DNA of 64,000 bases from Saprospiraceae bacterium (GTDB lineage Bacteria; Bacteroidota; Bacteroidia; Chitinophagales; Saprospiraceae), in contig JADKCC010000017.1 in assembly GCA_016714785.1 (NCBI GenBank), forward strand, positions 62,001 to 126,000, written 5' to 3'. Of this stretch, positions 39,552 to 48,601 are shown one piece after another. A model generated the notes under the pieces. That model was not told where the DNA came from and ran no database searches. It saw only the letters and a list, made by a program, of their open reading frames with translations. The translations under genes were made by a program, and so were the position numbers. Positions within the stretch are counted from its first letter, which is position 1. Each line of letters begins with the position of its first letter.

Positions 39552-39833
39552 TCATCTACCTTTTTGTTCACTACTGAAGTTGATGCCTATGTGATGGATA
39601 GGTTTGCCCGTGTCTCTAAATCTTTCTGTATAGCCTCTGCTTTTGATTTGGTCTAGCGCATCTTGTGCCGATTGATCCAGTTTGAACTCCATACAATATA
39701 TTTGGTCCTCGTAGATCACTATGGCATCTGCCCGACCCTGTTGGGTATGTACCTCGCTAAATATATAGACATTCAGCAGCGAAAACAATAGATGTACGAT
39801 GGCATGGTAATATTGTTCATTTTCCTTTGCCAT
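39552..39833 (-). CDS. AAA/PD-(D/E)XK protein copy 1, C-terminal nuclease part
   Basis: The C-terminal ~93 codons of copy 1, out of frame with the rest because a T-run at 39826-39828 is one base short (compare ~42009). It carries the nuclease core GRADAIVIYED ... MEFKLD. Its own end is altered too: a T-run at 39561-39565 is two bases shorter than in the other copies, so it stops at SSEQKGR instead of SSEQKKVDDIIW. Confidence 0.7.
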   Translation of the reverse strand: MAKENEQYYHAIVHLLFSLLNVYIFSEVHTQQGRADAIVIYEDQIYCMEFKLDQSAQDALDQIKSRGYTERFRDTGKPIHHIGINFSSEQKGR

Positions 39834-41059
39834 AGGTCGTAAGGGATTTGGGCGAAAGCCATATTGATGGCTTCTCTCATCAATGTCTTGTCTTTTGTCT
39901 GAAGAGACTTGATTAAATCCTCTAAAATACTACTTGAGCTAAGTCGATTTGAGCCTATATAAGCATCCAATAAGTTTCTCAGATATGATTCACGTACTTC
40001 TTGATTTGGAAAACTCAAGATATAATTTCTAAACAAAGGATTTTCTCTGACTATAGTCAAATAACCTGTTTGAAATAAAATAGGCTCAATCTTTAGATTT
40101 TCGATATCAAAATTCCCCAGCTCATCTTGATTGATGCTTATCTCTTCAAATTTGTATAGATGTTGTTCCCGACACATCTTCATCAGGAAGGTTGGTGTAC
40201 CCGTTGTGTACCAAAAGTTTTGATATTTTCCATTATTTACAAAAAAACTAAGTAGGGAAAATGGGTTATAGACCGTAAACCCATTCATATCCCATTTATA
40301 ACCATTGTACCATTTACGTATTTTTTCTTTGTCATAAGCTTTGAGTTCTTCTACAAAATTTTCTTCCAGTTCCTTTTGACTGATACCACATATCTCATTA
40401 TACGCATCAGCTAAAGATAAGTCTGTAAGATTGTTTAAGTCTGAAAATATACTCACCTTACTAAATTTACTAACCCCTGTGATAAATACCAGCTTAAGAT
40501 ACGGATCGGCATCTTTGAGTACGCTATAAAAACTCTTCAGGATGTCTCTGTTTTCCAATGCTTTATGCAAATTGGCTTTATCCAGATAGTCTATCAATGG
40601 CTTGTCATATTCGTCTATGAGGATGACGACGTTTTTTTGGTATTTATTTTGAAGTTGAATAATTAACTCTTTTAAAGCATTTCCTACGTCTGTTTCTTTA
40701 GATTCTAAGCTGATTTGATGGGTTTTAGCAATACTCAGCAATTCAGTTGATATGGCATTCAATAGTCCCATGGTCCTATATCCTATATTGGAAAAGGAGA
40801 TTTTAATAATCGGATATGGCTCAAATGGCCATTTGTCGTATATATACATCCCTTTAAAAAGCTCCTGCTTTCCCAAAAATATAGTCTCCAACATGCTGAC
40901 AAATAAAGATTTACCAAATCTTCGTGGACGAGACAAAAAATAATATTTGTTGGTGGTGATAAGCCTATGCGCATGCATGGTCTTATCCACATACACTCTA
41001 CCTTCATTTATAATGCCTGGGAAATCTTGTTGGCCGAGAGGATAAAGACGTTGTTGCAT
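39773..41059 (-). CDS. AAA-ATPase-like / PD-(D/E)XK nuclease protein, copy 1 (ATPase part; mosaic type a-k-x)
   Basis: Residues 1-83 are identical to the other copies and hold the P-loop-like SRPRRFGKSL. Walker B (VVILIDEYDKPL) is at ~142-153, and a sensor-like ITGVSKFSKVS follows. This arrangement fits the Bacteroidota/Clostridia AAA-ATPase-like family (PF09820) joined to a DUF1703-type PD-(D/E)XK nuclease domain (PF08011). The biological role is unknown; a mobile-element or defence link is often guessed. Variable modules: module I type a (SNIGYRTMGLLNAIS), module II type k (YKWDMNGFTVYNPF), module III type x (VRENPLFRNYILSF). The frame is lost at ~39827 within KENEQ. Confidence 0.82.
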   Translation of the reverse strand: MQQRLYPLGQQDFPGIINEGRVYVDKTMHAHRLITTNKYYFLSRPRRFGKSLFVSMLETIFLGKQELFKGMYIYDKWPFEPYPIIKISFSNIGYRTMGLLNAISTELLSIAKTHQISLESKETDVGNALKELIIQLQNKYQKNVVILIDEYDKPLIDYLDKANLHKALENRDILKSFYSVLKDADPYLKLVFITGVSKFSKVSIFSDLNNLTDLSLADAYNEICGISQKELEENFVEELKAYDKEKIRKWYNGYKWDMNGFTVYNPFSLLSFFVNNGKYQNFWYTTGTPTFLMKMCREQHLYKFEEISINQDELGNFDIENLKIEPILFQTGYLTIVRENPLFRNYILSFPNQEVRESYLRNLLDAYIGSNRLSSSSILEDLIKSLQTKDKTLMREAINMAFAQIPYDLWQRKMNNITMPSYIYCFRC

Positions 41060-41075
41060 GTTACAATTATTTGTG

Positions 41076-41083
41076 CAAAGATA
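41076..41083 (-). promoter_or_regulatory. -7 box of nuclease gene copy 1
   Basis: TATCTTTG on the minus strand, 17 nt before the ATG at 41059. It is identical in all five copies. Confidence 0.5.
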
Positions 41084-41133
41084 TTATTTTTTTGTGATTT
41101 GGGGATTTGCTAATGTGATGATGTGCTAATTTG

Positions 41134-41505
41134 GGTCTGCTGACTATGGTGCAACCAATTGGTAAATAATAAATTATGTCTATAATAAACAAATTAAATG
41201 CACCTTTTAATTGATTTTGTCCAAAAGTCGTGTACCTTGGTTTGGCTTGCCTTATGCAGGCAGTTAGTTTTTTGCATTGCCCAAAAAGTAACCAAAAAAA
41301 CTAGTTCAAAAAGGCAATTGCGTAGCACCGTTCATTTTCGAACCAAAATGCTTTTTCTATTGCCATAAGTATTTCATATTTAACCTTTGTGCTTTCTATG
41401 GCAATAGACGCACTTTTGTTTCTTCATTCACTATTGCTTGTTTTTTGAACGATAATCTCCGTTAAACTCTTAACCAAAAATAATAGCTGACTTTTTCAGC
41501 AGCCC
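41134..41505. mobile_element. MITE-like element copy 1 (372 bp, 8-bp target duplication)
   Basis: The ends are imperfect inverted repeats (GGTCTGCTGA and, reversed, GGGCTGCTGA). They are flanked on both sides by CTAATTTG (41126-41133 and 41506-41513), a probable target duplication: the uninterrupted site is seen at ~43295-43325. The element has no transposase gene. 8-bp duplications and GG-CTG ends are reminiscent of the IS1595/IS1016 or IS6 groups, but the parent is not in the window. Confidence 0.7.
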
Positions 41506-41590
41506 CTAATTTGCTGATGTGCTGATTTGCTCCTTCTGTCTGAACTATGATTTATTTGATTTTTGTGATGGGTGATTTGATGATGTGTTT

Positions 41591-41719
41591 CGGTCAAAGA
41601 CCGTAGGATACTATCGGTCAAAGTCAAAAAAGACTTTGACAAACGTGGACATTATCCTTGTGGAGTTGCAAACTTGTTTGCAACACGGTGTTATTCTTGC
41701 AAACAAGTTTGCAAGTCCA
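41591..41719. repeat. 3' flank block of nuclease gene 2
   Basis: Hairpin module at 41591-41646 and palindrome pair at 41666-41715, as after the other copies. Confidence 0.75.
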
Positions 41720-43237
41720 TTACCAGATGATGTCATCTACCTTTTTCTGTTCACTACTGAAGTTGATGCCTATGTGATGGATAGGTTTGCCCGTGTCTCT
41801 AAATCTTTCTGTATAGCCTCTGCTTTTGATTTGGTCTAGCGCATCTTGTGCCGATTGATCCAGTTTGAACTCCATACAATATATTTGGTCCTCGTAGATC
41901 ACTATGGCGTCTGCCCTACCCTGTTGGGTATGTACCTCGCTAAATATATAGACATTCAACAGCGAAAACAATAGATGTACGATGGCATGGTAATATTGTT
42001 CATTTTCCTTTTGCCATAGGTCGTAAGGGATTTGGGCGAAAGCCTTGTTGATAGCGCTTTTCATTAGCTCTTTATCTTGAATCTGGAGAGATTTAATTAA
42101 ATCCTGAAGAATATTGGCAGATGAAAGGCTTGATGAGTCAATATAAGTATCTACCAATTGCCTAAGATATGATTCCCTAACTTCCGTGTTTGGAAAACTC
42201 AAGGTATAATTTCTAAACAAAGGATCTTCACCTACTATAGTTAGGTATCCAGTTTGAAACAATATGGGAATGATCTTTAGGTTTTCGATATCAAAATTCC
42301 CCAGTTCATCTTGATTGATGCTTATCTCTTCAAATTTGTATAGATGTTGTTCCCGACACATCTTCATCAAGAAGGTTGGTGTACCCGTTGTGTACCAAAA
42401 GTTTTGATAATCACCTGATTTTACAAAAAAACTCAACAACGAATACGGATTATAGACTGTCTCTCCTTTGGTATGAAATCTATATCCATTATACCATTTT
42501 CTAATTTTTTCTTTATCATATATTTTGAGCTCTTCTGTAAAATTATCTTCTAGTTCCCTTTGACTGATGCCACAAATTTCATTGTATGCTGCGTCTATAG
42601 ATAAGTCTGTAATATTGTTTAGATCTGAAAATATACTCACTTTACTAAACTTACTCACTCCTGTGATAAATACCAGCTTAAGATACTGATCGGCATCTTT
42701 GAGTACGCTGTAAAAACGCTTCAGGATGTCTCTGTTTTCCAATGCTTTGTGCAAATTGGATTTATCCAGATAGTCTATCAATGGCTTGTCATATTCGTCT
42801 ATAAGGATGACGACGTTTTTATTGTATTTTTTATACAATCCTTTGATGAGCTCTTCAAACTTTTCTTTTGTTTCTTCTGTCTTAAGTTCGATAGCATTGG
42901 ATGCTGCTATGAAATGCAACCTTTTTTTGATGGATTCATCCAATTGATTGTTTTCATAAGCTAAAGTATTAAAAGATAAACTTATGATCGGATATGGCTC
43001 AAATGGCCATTTGTCGTATATATACATCCCTTTGAAAAGCTCCTGCTTTCCCAAAAAGATAGTCTCCAACATGCTGACAAATAAAGATTTACCAAATCTT
43101 CGTGGACGAGACAAAAAATAATATTTGTTGGTGGTGATAAGCCTATGCGCATGCATGGTCTTGTCCACATACACTCTACCTTCAGTTATAATGCCTGGGA
43201 AATCTTGTTGGCCGAGAGGATAAAGACGTTGTTGCAT
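41720..43237 (-). CDS. AAA-ATPase-like / PD-(D/E)XK nuclease protein, copy 2 (intact; type b-r-y)
   Basis: The only copy that is 505 residues, uninterrupted and with all motifs, so it serves as the reference. P-loop-like RPRRFGKS 44-51, Walker B ILIDEYD 144-150, sensor-like ITGVSKFSKVS ~191. The nuclease core has Asp443 in GRAD and Glu456-x-Lys458 in MEFKLD, a PD-(D/E)XK arrangement. Variable modules: I (residues ~81-140) type b (SFNTLAYENNQLDESIKK), II (~214-278) type r (YRFHTKGETVYNPY), III (~335-396) type y (VGEDPLFRNYTLSF). The DNA upstream has TATCTTTG at 43254-43261. The protein is soluble, and no partner gene is present. Confidence 0.87.
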   Translation of the reverse strand: MQQRLYPLGQQDFPGIITEGRVYVDKTMHAHRLITTNKYYFLSRPRRFGKSLFVSMLETIFLGKQELFKGMYIYDKWPFEPYPIISLSFNTLAYENNQLDESIKKRLHFIAASNAIELKTEETKEKFEELIKGLYKKYNKNVVILIDEYDKPLIDYLDKSNLHKALENRDILKRFYSVLKDADQYLKLVFITGVSKFSKVSIFSDLNNITDLSIDAAYNEICGISQRELEDNFTEELKIYDKEKIRKWYNGYRFHTKGETVYNPYSLLSFFVKSGDYQNFWYTTGTPTFLMKMCREQHLYKFEEISINQDELGNFDIENLKIIPILFQTGYLTIVGEDPLFRNYTLSFPNTEVRESYLRQLVDTYIDSSSLSSANILQDLIKSLQIQDKELMKSAINKAFAQIPYDLWQKENEQYYHAIVHLLFSLLNVYIFSEVHTQQGRADAIVIYEDQIYCMEFKLDQSAQDALDQIKSRGYTERFRDTGKPIHHIGINFSSEQKKVDDIIW

Positions 43238-43253
43238 GTTACAATTATTTGTG

Positions 43254-43261
43254 CAAAGATA
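43254..43261 (-). promoter_or_regulatory. -7 box of nuclease gene copy 2
   Basis: TATCTTTG on the minus strand, 17 nt before the ATG at 43237. Confidence 0.5.
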
Positions 43262-43372
43262 TTATTTTTTTATGATTTGGGGATTTGCTAATGTGATGAT
43301 GTGCTAATTTGCTGATGTGCTGATTTGCTCCTTCTGTCTGAACTATGATTTATTTGATTTGTTGATGTGTAT

Positions 43373-43501
43373 CGGTCTGAGACCGTAGGATACTATCTGT
43401 CAAAGTCAAATAAGACTTTGACAAACGGGGACATCATCCTTGTGGAGTTGCAAACTTGTTTGCAACACGGTGTTATTCTTGCAAACAAGTTTGCAAGTCC
43501 A
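43373..43501. repeat. 3' flank block of nuclease gene 3
   Basis: Hairpin module at 43373-43430 and palindrome pair at 43448-43497. The empty MITE target site lies just upstream (43290-43330). Confidence 0.75.
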
Positions 43502-44254
43502 TTACCAGATGATGTCATCTACCTTTTTTTGTTCACTACTGAAGTTGATGCCTATGTGATGGATAGGTTTGCCCGTGTCTCTAAATCTTTCTGTATAGCC
43601 TCTGCTTTTGATTTGCTCTAGCGCATCTTGTGCCGATTGATCCAGTTTGAACTCCATACAATATATTTGGTCCTCATAGATCACTATGGCATCTGCCCTA
43701 CCCTGTTGGGTATGCACCTCGCTAAATATATAGACATTCAGCAGCGAAAACAAAAGATGTACGATGGCATGGTAATATTGTTCATTTTCCTTTTGCCATA
43801 GGTCGTAAGGGATTTGGGCGAAAGCCTTGTTGATGGCGCTTTTCATTAGCTCTTTATCTTGAATCTGGAGAGATTTAATTAAATCCTGAAGAATATTGGC
43901 AGATGAAAGGCTTAATGAGTCAATATAAGTATCTACCAATTGCCTAAGATATGATTCCCTAACTTCCGTATTCGGAAAACTCAAGGTATAATTTCTAAAC
44001 AAAGGATCTTCACCTACTATAGTTAGATATCCAGTTTGAAACAATATGGGTATGATCTTTAAGTTTTCGATATCAAAATTTCCCAGCTCATCTTGGTTGA
44101 TGCTTATCTCTTCAAATTTGTATAGATGTTGTTCCCGACACATCTTCATCAGGAAAGTTGGTGTACCCGTTGTGTACCAAAAGTTTTGATATTTTCCATT
44201 ATTTACAAAAAAACTAAGTAGGGAAAATGGGTTATAGACCGTAAACCCATTCAT
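43502..44254 (-). CDS. AAA/PD-(D/E)XK protein copy 3, C-terminal part
   Basis: Continues copy 3 after a frameshift at 44287-44291, where the T-run has five bases instead of six. It holds part of module II type k, module III type y, and a complete nuclease core (GRADAIVIYED, MEFKLD) ending SSEQKKVDDIIW. Confidence 0.75.
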   Translation of the reverse strand: MNGFTVYNPFSLLSFFVNNGKYQNFWYTTGTPTFLMKMCREQHLYKFEEISINQDELGNFDIENLKIIPILFQTGYLTIVGEDPLFRNYTLSFPNTEVRESYLRQLVDTYIDSLSLSSANILQDLIKSLQIQDKELMKSAINKAFAQIPYDLWQKENEQYYHAIVHLLFSLLNVYIFSEVHTQQGRADAIVIYEDQIYCMEFKLDQSAQDALEQIKSRGYTERFRDTGKPIHHIGINFSSEQKKVDDIIW

Positions 44255-45018
44255 ATCCCATTTATAACCATTGTACCATTTACGTATTTTTCTTTGTCAT
44301 AAGCTTTGAGTTCTTCTACAAAATTTTCTTCCAGTTCCTTTTGACTGATACCACATATCTCATTATAAGCATCAGCTAAAGATAAGTCTGTAAGATTATT
44401 TAGATCTGAAAATATACTCACCTTACTAAACTTACTCACTCCTGTTATAAATACCAACTTAAGATACGGATCAGCATCTTTGAGTACGCTGTAAAAACTC
44501 TTCAGGATGTCTCTGTTTTCCAATGCTTTGTGCAAATTGGCTTTATCCAGATAGTCTATCAATGGCTTGTCATATTCGTCTATGAGGATGACGACGTTTT
44601 TTTGGTATTTATTTTGAAGTTTATCTATTAGCTCCTTAAATTTTGTAGAATTACTTTCAGATATCAAAGTAATATCATTTTTACCTCCTATCTCCATAAG
44701 CTTTAAATCAATGGCTTTAGTTAATCCCATTTCTCTATATCCAATATTGGAGAAAGAGATTTTAATAATCGGATAAACTTCAAATGGCCATTTGTCGTAT
44801 ATATACATCCCTTTGAAAAGCTCCTGCTTTCCCAAAAAGATAGTCTCCAACATGCTGACAAATAAAGATTTACCAAATCTTCGTGGACGAGACAAAAAAT
44901 AATATTTGTTGGTGGTGATAAGCCTAAACGCATGCATGGTCTTGTCCACATACACTCTACCTTCATTTATAATGCCTGGGAAATCTTGTTGGCCGAGAGG
45001 ATAAAGACGTTGTTGCAT
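44251..45018 (-). CDS. AAA/PD-(D/E)XK protein copy 3, N-terminal ATPase part (type c-k-y)
   Basis: P-loop and Walker B are intact. Module I is a third type, c (GYREMGLTKAIDLKLMEIGG), seen only here. The frame is lost at DKEKYVNG instead of DKEKIRKWYNG. With one T restored, the protein would be full length. Confidence 0.78.
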   Translation of the reverse strand: MQQRLYPLGQQDFPGIINEGRVYVDKTMHAFRLITTNKYYFLSRPRRFGKSLFVSMLETIFLGKQELFKGMYIYDKWPFEVYPIIKISFSNIGYREMGLTKAIDLKLMEIGGKNDITLISESNSTKFKELIDKLQNKYQKNVVILIDEYDKPLIDYLDKANLHKALENRDILKSFYSVLKDADPYLKLVFITGVSKFSKVSIFSDLNNLTDLSLADAYNEICGISQKELEENFVEELKAYDKEKYVNGTMVINGI

Positions 45019-45034
45019 GTTACAATTATTTGTG

Positions 45035-45042
45035 CAAAGATA
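45035..45042 (-). promoter_or_regulatory. -7 box of nuclease gene copy 3
   Basis: TATCTTTG on the minus strand, 17 nt before the ATG at 45018. Confidence 0.5.
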
Positions 45043-45145
45043 TTATTTTTTTGTGATTTGGGGATTTGCTGATGTGCTGATTTACTCCTTCTGTCTGAAC
45101 TATGATTTATTTGATTTTTGTGATGGGTGATTTGATGATGTGTTT

Positions 45146-45203
45146 CGGTCAAAGACCGTAGGATACTATCGGTCAAAGTCAAATAAGACTTTGACAAACG
45201 GGG
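45146..45203. repeat. Dispersed hairpin module copy
   Basis: CGGTCAAAGACCG followed by the GTCAAAGTC/GACTTTGAC hairpin; not attached to a gene end. Confidence 0.65.
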
Positions 45204-45214
45204 ACATCATTTTA

Positions 45215-45280
45215 TTGGAGTTGCAAATTCATTTGCAAGTTAACATAATTTGTTGCAATTAAAAATTGCAATGCCATTAA
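45215..45280. repeat. TTGCAA double-palindrome element
   Basis: TTGCAAATTCATTTGCAA, a ~14-nt spacer, then TTGCAATT-AAA-AATTGCAA and GCCATTAA. Related copies are at 51985-52030, 62863-62928 and 63216-63284. Confidence 0.65.
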
Positions 45281-45302
45281 TGTGCTGATGGGTTAATTCT
45301 GC

Positions 45303-45380
45303 TTTGCCATATTTGAATTAAAAAGTTTTCTCACCACTCTGTGATTCGAAATGACAAAGTCTGATGAGGAAATGTGTGAG
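45303..45380. repeat. Repeat shared with 29262-29333
   Basis: Same order of words as at 29262-29333. It leads directly into the long hairpin at 45374. Confidence 0.5.
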
Positions 45381-45422
45381 ATAAAGGGAGTTCGGCCTTG
45401 CCGAACTCCCTTTATCTCACAC
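45374..45422. repeat. Perfect 23-bp inverted repeat with 3-nt loop
   Basis: The left arm (GTGTGAGATAAAGGGAG then TTCGGC) is exactly complementary to the right arm across a CTT loop. There is no U-run after it on either strand, so it is not a simple terminator. Confidence 0.8.
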
Positions 45423-45508
45423 TTAAACTATAACACAATGTCATTTCAATGGAGCTTTAGCGACTGAGAAACCCCTTTTTAGTCTCATGTTTTTGAAAAT
45501 ACTAACTC

Positions 45509-45695
45509 CGATGGTCGAAGTTTGCAACTTCGATCCTGTATATCAAGAATTTGCAATTCGTTTTCACAAATGCTAAAAAAATCTGTTAACCCGATGAGCG
45601 ATGTTTTAAATTATTTGTGACTTAGTTTTTAGTATAATGTTAATTGAATTATAAATTCATAAAATATTGCATCGCAGTTGCAAACTGCGACGATC
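45509..45695. repeat. REP-like element with two terminal hairpins
   Basis: Left hairpin 45516-45532, right hairpin 45672-45690. The core is nearly identical to the copy at 63021-63208 and more distant from 19280-19463. Confidence 0.75.
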
Positions 45696-45730
45696 GTAGT
45701 TTTGTGATTAGGGTGATTTGTTGATGTGTA

Positions 45731-45860
45731 CCATTCAGAGACCGTAGGATACTATCTTTCAAAGTCAAATAAGACTTTGACAAACGTGGACATTATCCTT
45801 GTGGAGTTGCAAACTTGTTTACAACATGGTGTTATTCTTGCAAACAAGTTTGCAAGTCCA
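45731..45860. repeat. 3' flank block of nuclease gene 4
   Basis: Hairpin module at 45731-45788 and palindrome pair at 45807-45856 (the first palindrome has one mismatch). Confidence 0.75.
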
Positions 45861-47375
45861 TTACCAGATGATGTCATCTACCTTTTTTTGTTCACTACTG
45901 AAGTTGATGCCTATGTGATGGATAGGTTTGCCCGTGTCTCTAAATCTTTCTGTATAGCCTCTGCTTTTGATTTGGTCTAGCGCATCTTGTGCCGATTGAT
46001 CCAGTTTGAACTCCATACAATATATTTGGTCCTCGTAGATCACTATGGCATCTGCCCTACCCTGTTGGGTATGTACCTCGCTAAATATATAGACATTCAG
46101 CAGCGAAAACAAAAGATGTACGATGGCATGGTAATATTGTTCATTTTCCTTTTGCCATAGGTCATAAGGGATTTGAGCGAAGGCCATATTAAGACTCATC
46201 TTTAACAAATCAGCATCATTATTATTCAAAGATTCTAAAAGTGATTCCAAAATATTACTCGATGAATAACTATTGGAACCAATATATTGATCTGCAAGGT
46301 TTCTCAAATAAGATTCTCTCACCTCTTGATTTGGAAAAGATAATTTGTAGTTTCTCAGAATTGGATTTTCACTTTTGATGGTTAGGTATCCAGTTTGAAA
46401 CAATATGGGAATGATCTTTAGGTTTTCGATATCAAAATTCCCCAGTTCATCTTGATTGATGCTTATCTCTTCAAATTTGTATAGATGTTGTTCCCGACAC
46501 ATCTTCATCAAGAAGGTTGGTGTACCCGTTGTGTACCAAAAGTTTTGATATTTTCCATTATTTACAAAAAAACTAAGTAGGGAAAATGGGTTATAAACTG
46601 TAAACCCATTCATATCCCATTTATAACCATTGTACCATTTACGTATTTTTTCTTTGTCATACGCTTTGAGTTCTTCTACAAAATTTTCTTCTAGTTCCTT
46701 TTGACTGATACCACATATCTCATTATACGCATCAGCTAAAGATAAATCTGTAAGATTGTTTAGATCTGAAAATATACTCACCTTACTAAACTTACTCACT
46801 CCTGTTATAAATACCAGCTTAAGATACGGATCGGCATCTTTGAGTACACTGTAAAAACGCTTCAGGATGTCTCTGTTTTCCAATGCTTTATGCAAATTGG
46901 CTTTATCCAGATAGTCTATCAATGGCTTGTCATATTCGTCTATGAGGATGACGACGTTTTTATTGTATTTTTTATACAGCCCTTTGATGAGCTCTTCAAA
47001 CTTTTCTTTTGTTTCTTCTGTCTTAAGTTCGATAGCATAGGATGCTGCTATGAAATGCAACCTTTTTTTAATGGATTCATCCAATTGATTGTTTTCATAA
47101 GCTAAAGTATTAAAAGATAAACTTATGATCGGATATGGCTCAAATGGCCATTTGTCGTATATATACATCCCTTTAAAAGCTCCTGCTTTCCCAAAATATA
47201 GTCTCCAACATGCTGACAAATAAAGATTTACCAAATCTTCGTGGACGAGACAAAAATAATATTTGTTGGTGGTGATAAGCCTATGCGCATGCATGGTCTT
47301 GTCCACATACACTCTACCTTCATTTATAATGCCTGGGAAATCTTGTTGGCCGAGAGGATAAAGACGTTGTTGCAT
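45861..47375 (-). CDS. AAA/PD-(D/E)XK protein copy 4 (open, but P-loop scrambled; type b-k-z)
   Basis: The frame is open for 504 residues, but residues ~44-66 read CLVHEDLVNLYLSACWRLYF instead of LSRPRRFGKSLFVSMLETIF. Three A-runs, at about 47250-47256, 47193-47198 and 47174-47179, are each one base short; together they shift out of frame and back. The P-loop is therefore lost while the rest (Walker B, modules b-k-z, nuclease core) is normal. Module III type z reads KSENPILRNYKLSF. It is either an inactivated copy or a consensus error that happens to keep the frame. Confidence 0.75.
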   Translation of the reverse strand: MQQRLYPLGQQDFPGIINEGRVYVDKTMHAHRLITTNKYYFCLVHEDLVNLYLSACWRLYFGKAGAFKGMYIYDKWPFEPYPIISLSFNTLAYENNQLDESIKKRLHFIAASYAIELKTEETKEKFEELIKGLYKKYNKNVVILIDEYDKPLIDYLDKANLHKALENRDILKRFYSVLKDADPYLKLVFITGVSKFSKVSIFSDLNNLTDLSLADAYNEICGISQKELEENFVEELKAYDKEKIRKWYNGYKWDMNGFTVYNPFSLLSFFVNNGKYQNFWYTTGTPTFLMKMCREQHLYKFEEISINQDELGNFDIENLKIIPILFQTGYLTIKSENPILRNYKLSFPNQEVRESYLRNLADQYIGSNSYSSSNILESLLESLNNNDADLLKMSLNMAFAQIPYDLWQKENEQYYHAIVHLLFSLLNVYIFSEVHTQQGRADAIVIYEDQIYCMEFKLDQSAQDALDQIKSRGYTERFRDTGKPIHHIGINFSSEQKKVDDIIW

Positions 47376-47391
47376 GTTACAATTATTTGTG

Positions 47392-47399
47392 CAAAGATA
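47392..47399 (-). promoter_or_regulatory. -7 box of nuclease gene copy 4
   Basis: TATCTTTG on the minus strand, 17 nt before the ATG at 47375. Confidence 0.5.
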
Positions 47400-47449
47400 T
47401 TATTTTTTTATGATTTGGGGATTTGCTAATGTGATGATGTGCTAATTTG

Positions 47450-47823
47450 GGTCTGCTGACTATGGTGCAACCAATTGGTAAATAATAAATTATGTCTATA
47501 ATAAACAAATTAAATGCAAACCTTTTAATTGATTTTGTCCAAAAGTCTTGTACCTTGAGTTTTTGCCTTATGCAGGCAGCTACTTTTGCATTGCCCAAAA
47601 AGTAACCAAAAAAGTCTAGTTCAAAAAAAGGCAATTGCGTAGCACCGTTCATTTTCGAACCAAAATGCTTTTTCTATTGCCATAAGTATTTCATATTTAA
47701 TCCTTTGTGCTTTCTATGGCAATAGACGCACTTTTATTTCTTCATTCACTATTGCTTGTTTTTTGAACGATAATCTCCGTTAAACTCTTAACCAAAAATA
47801 ATAGCTGACTTTTTCAGCAGCCC
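47450..47823. mobile_element. MITE-like element copy 2 (374 bp)
   Basis: Nearly identical to 41134-41505, at the same position relative to a nuclease gene and with the same flanking CTAATTTG (47442-47449 and 47824-47831). It was therefore probably copied with the gene rather than inserted twice. Confidence 0.7.
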
Positions 47824-47943
47824 CTAATTTGCTGATGTGCTGATTTGCTCCTTCTGTCTGAACTGTGATTCTTTTGATTTTTGTGATTAGTTCTACTTTG
47901 TTAAATTTAACATACAGATAACCAACATATTGTAAAATTTTTG

Positions 47944-47951
47944 TATATTTG
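47944..47951 (+). promoter_or_regulatory. -7 box of the IS701 transposase
   Basis: TATATTTG inside the left end of the element, ~25 nt before the transposase frame opens. Confidence 0.45.
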
Positions 47952-47974
47952 TACTGTCGTTTTTTTGAGTGTAA

Positions 47975-48601
47975 AAATTTCTTACCTTTAGGAACAGCAG
48001 TAACAAAAACGACTTTTTTAAGAACACAAAACAAACCCTTTATGAAATTTTTCAGGTCGTCAAGGATGGCGACCTATGTTCACATGTTATTGATTATCAA
48101 TCTGTTTTAAAATTAAAGACAGCAGATCTTTGCGAAAATGCTATTAAATATCTCGAAGGTTTGTTCTGCGCCGAACGCTCCAAACGCAATATAGAACGAA
48201 TGGTAGAAAAGTCAAAAGGCGAATATCAATCCCAACAACACTTCATTTCAGATTCTCCCTGGAGTGCATCTGATCTCATGATGGAAGTGGCTAAAAAAGT
48301 TAATAAAGATTTAGGTGATCGAAAACTGCAAGCACTCAATATTGATGAAAATAGTAACAAAAAATCAGGTAAGCACTCTGTTGGTGTCTCTAGGCAATAC
48401 AATGGCAATGAAGGTAAGATCGAAAATTCACAAACAGGTGTCTTTGCGTCATTAGGGAGTGGTGAGAAAGTCTGTTTGGTTAACGCACGTTTATATCTTC
48501 CCAAGGAGTGGACAGATGATGAAAAAGGTGTATCAAAGCAGGCATCCCAAAGAAAGCCATTAAATATGCGACTAAGGTGCAACTTGCCATGGACATCATA
48601 G
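47975..48601 (+). CDS. IS701 transposase, N-terminal segment
   Basis: The frame is open from 47975 (after a TAA) and reads ...KNTKQTLYEIFQVVKDGD, YLEGLFCAERSKRNIERM and the first DDE block NIDENSNKKSGKHSVGV with SRQYNGNEGKIENSQ. No ATG, GTG or TTG start exists before the TTG at 48161, so the true start is unclear. The frame is lost at 48522-48526, where an A-run is one base short; with it restored the text continues RCIKAGIPKKAIKYATKVQL. Confidence 0.75.
   Translation, partial: KFLTFRNSSNKNDFFKNTKQTLYEIFQVVKDGDLCSHVIDYQSVLKLKTADLCENAIKYLEGLFCAERSKRNIERMVEKSKGEYQSQQHFISDSPWSASDLMMEVAKKVNKDLGDRKLQALNIDENSNKKSGKHSVGVSRQYNGNEGKIENSQTGVFASLGSGEKVCLVNARLYLPKEWTDDEKGVSKQASQRKPLNMRLRCNLPWTS

Noticed and set aside
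47383..48034. Two short minus-strand frames of 89 and 84 codons
   Set aside because: They run through the MITE-like element, the intergenic repeats and the left end of the IS element; no homology or conserved start.
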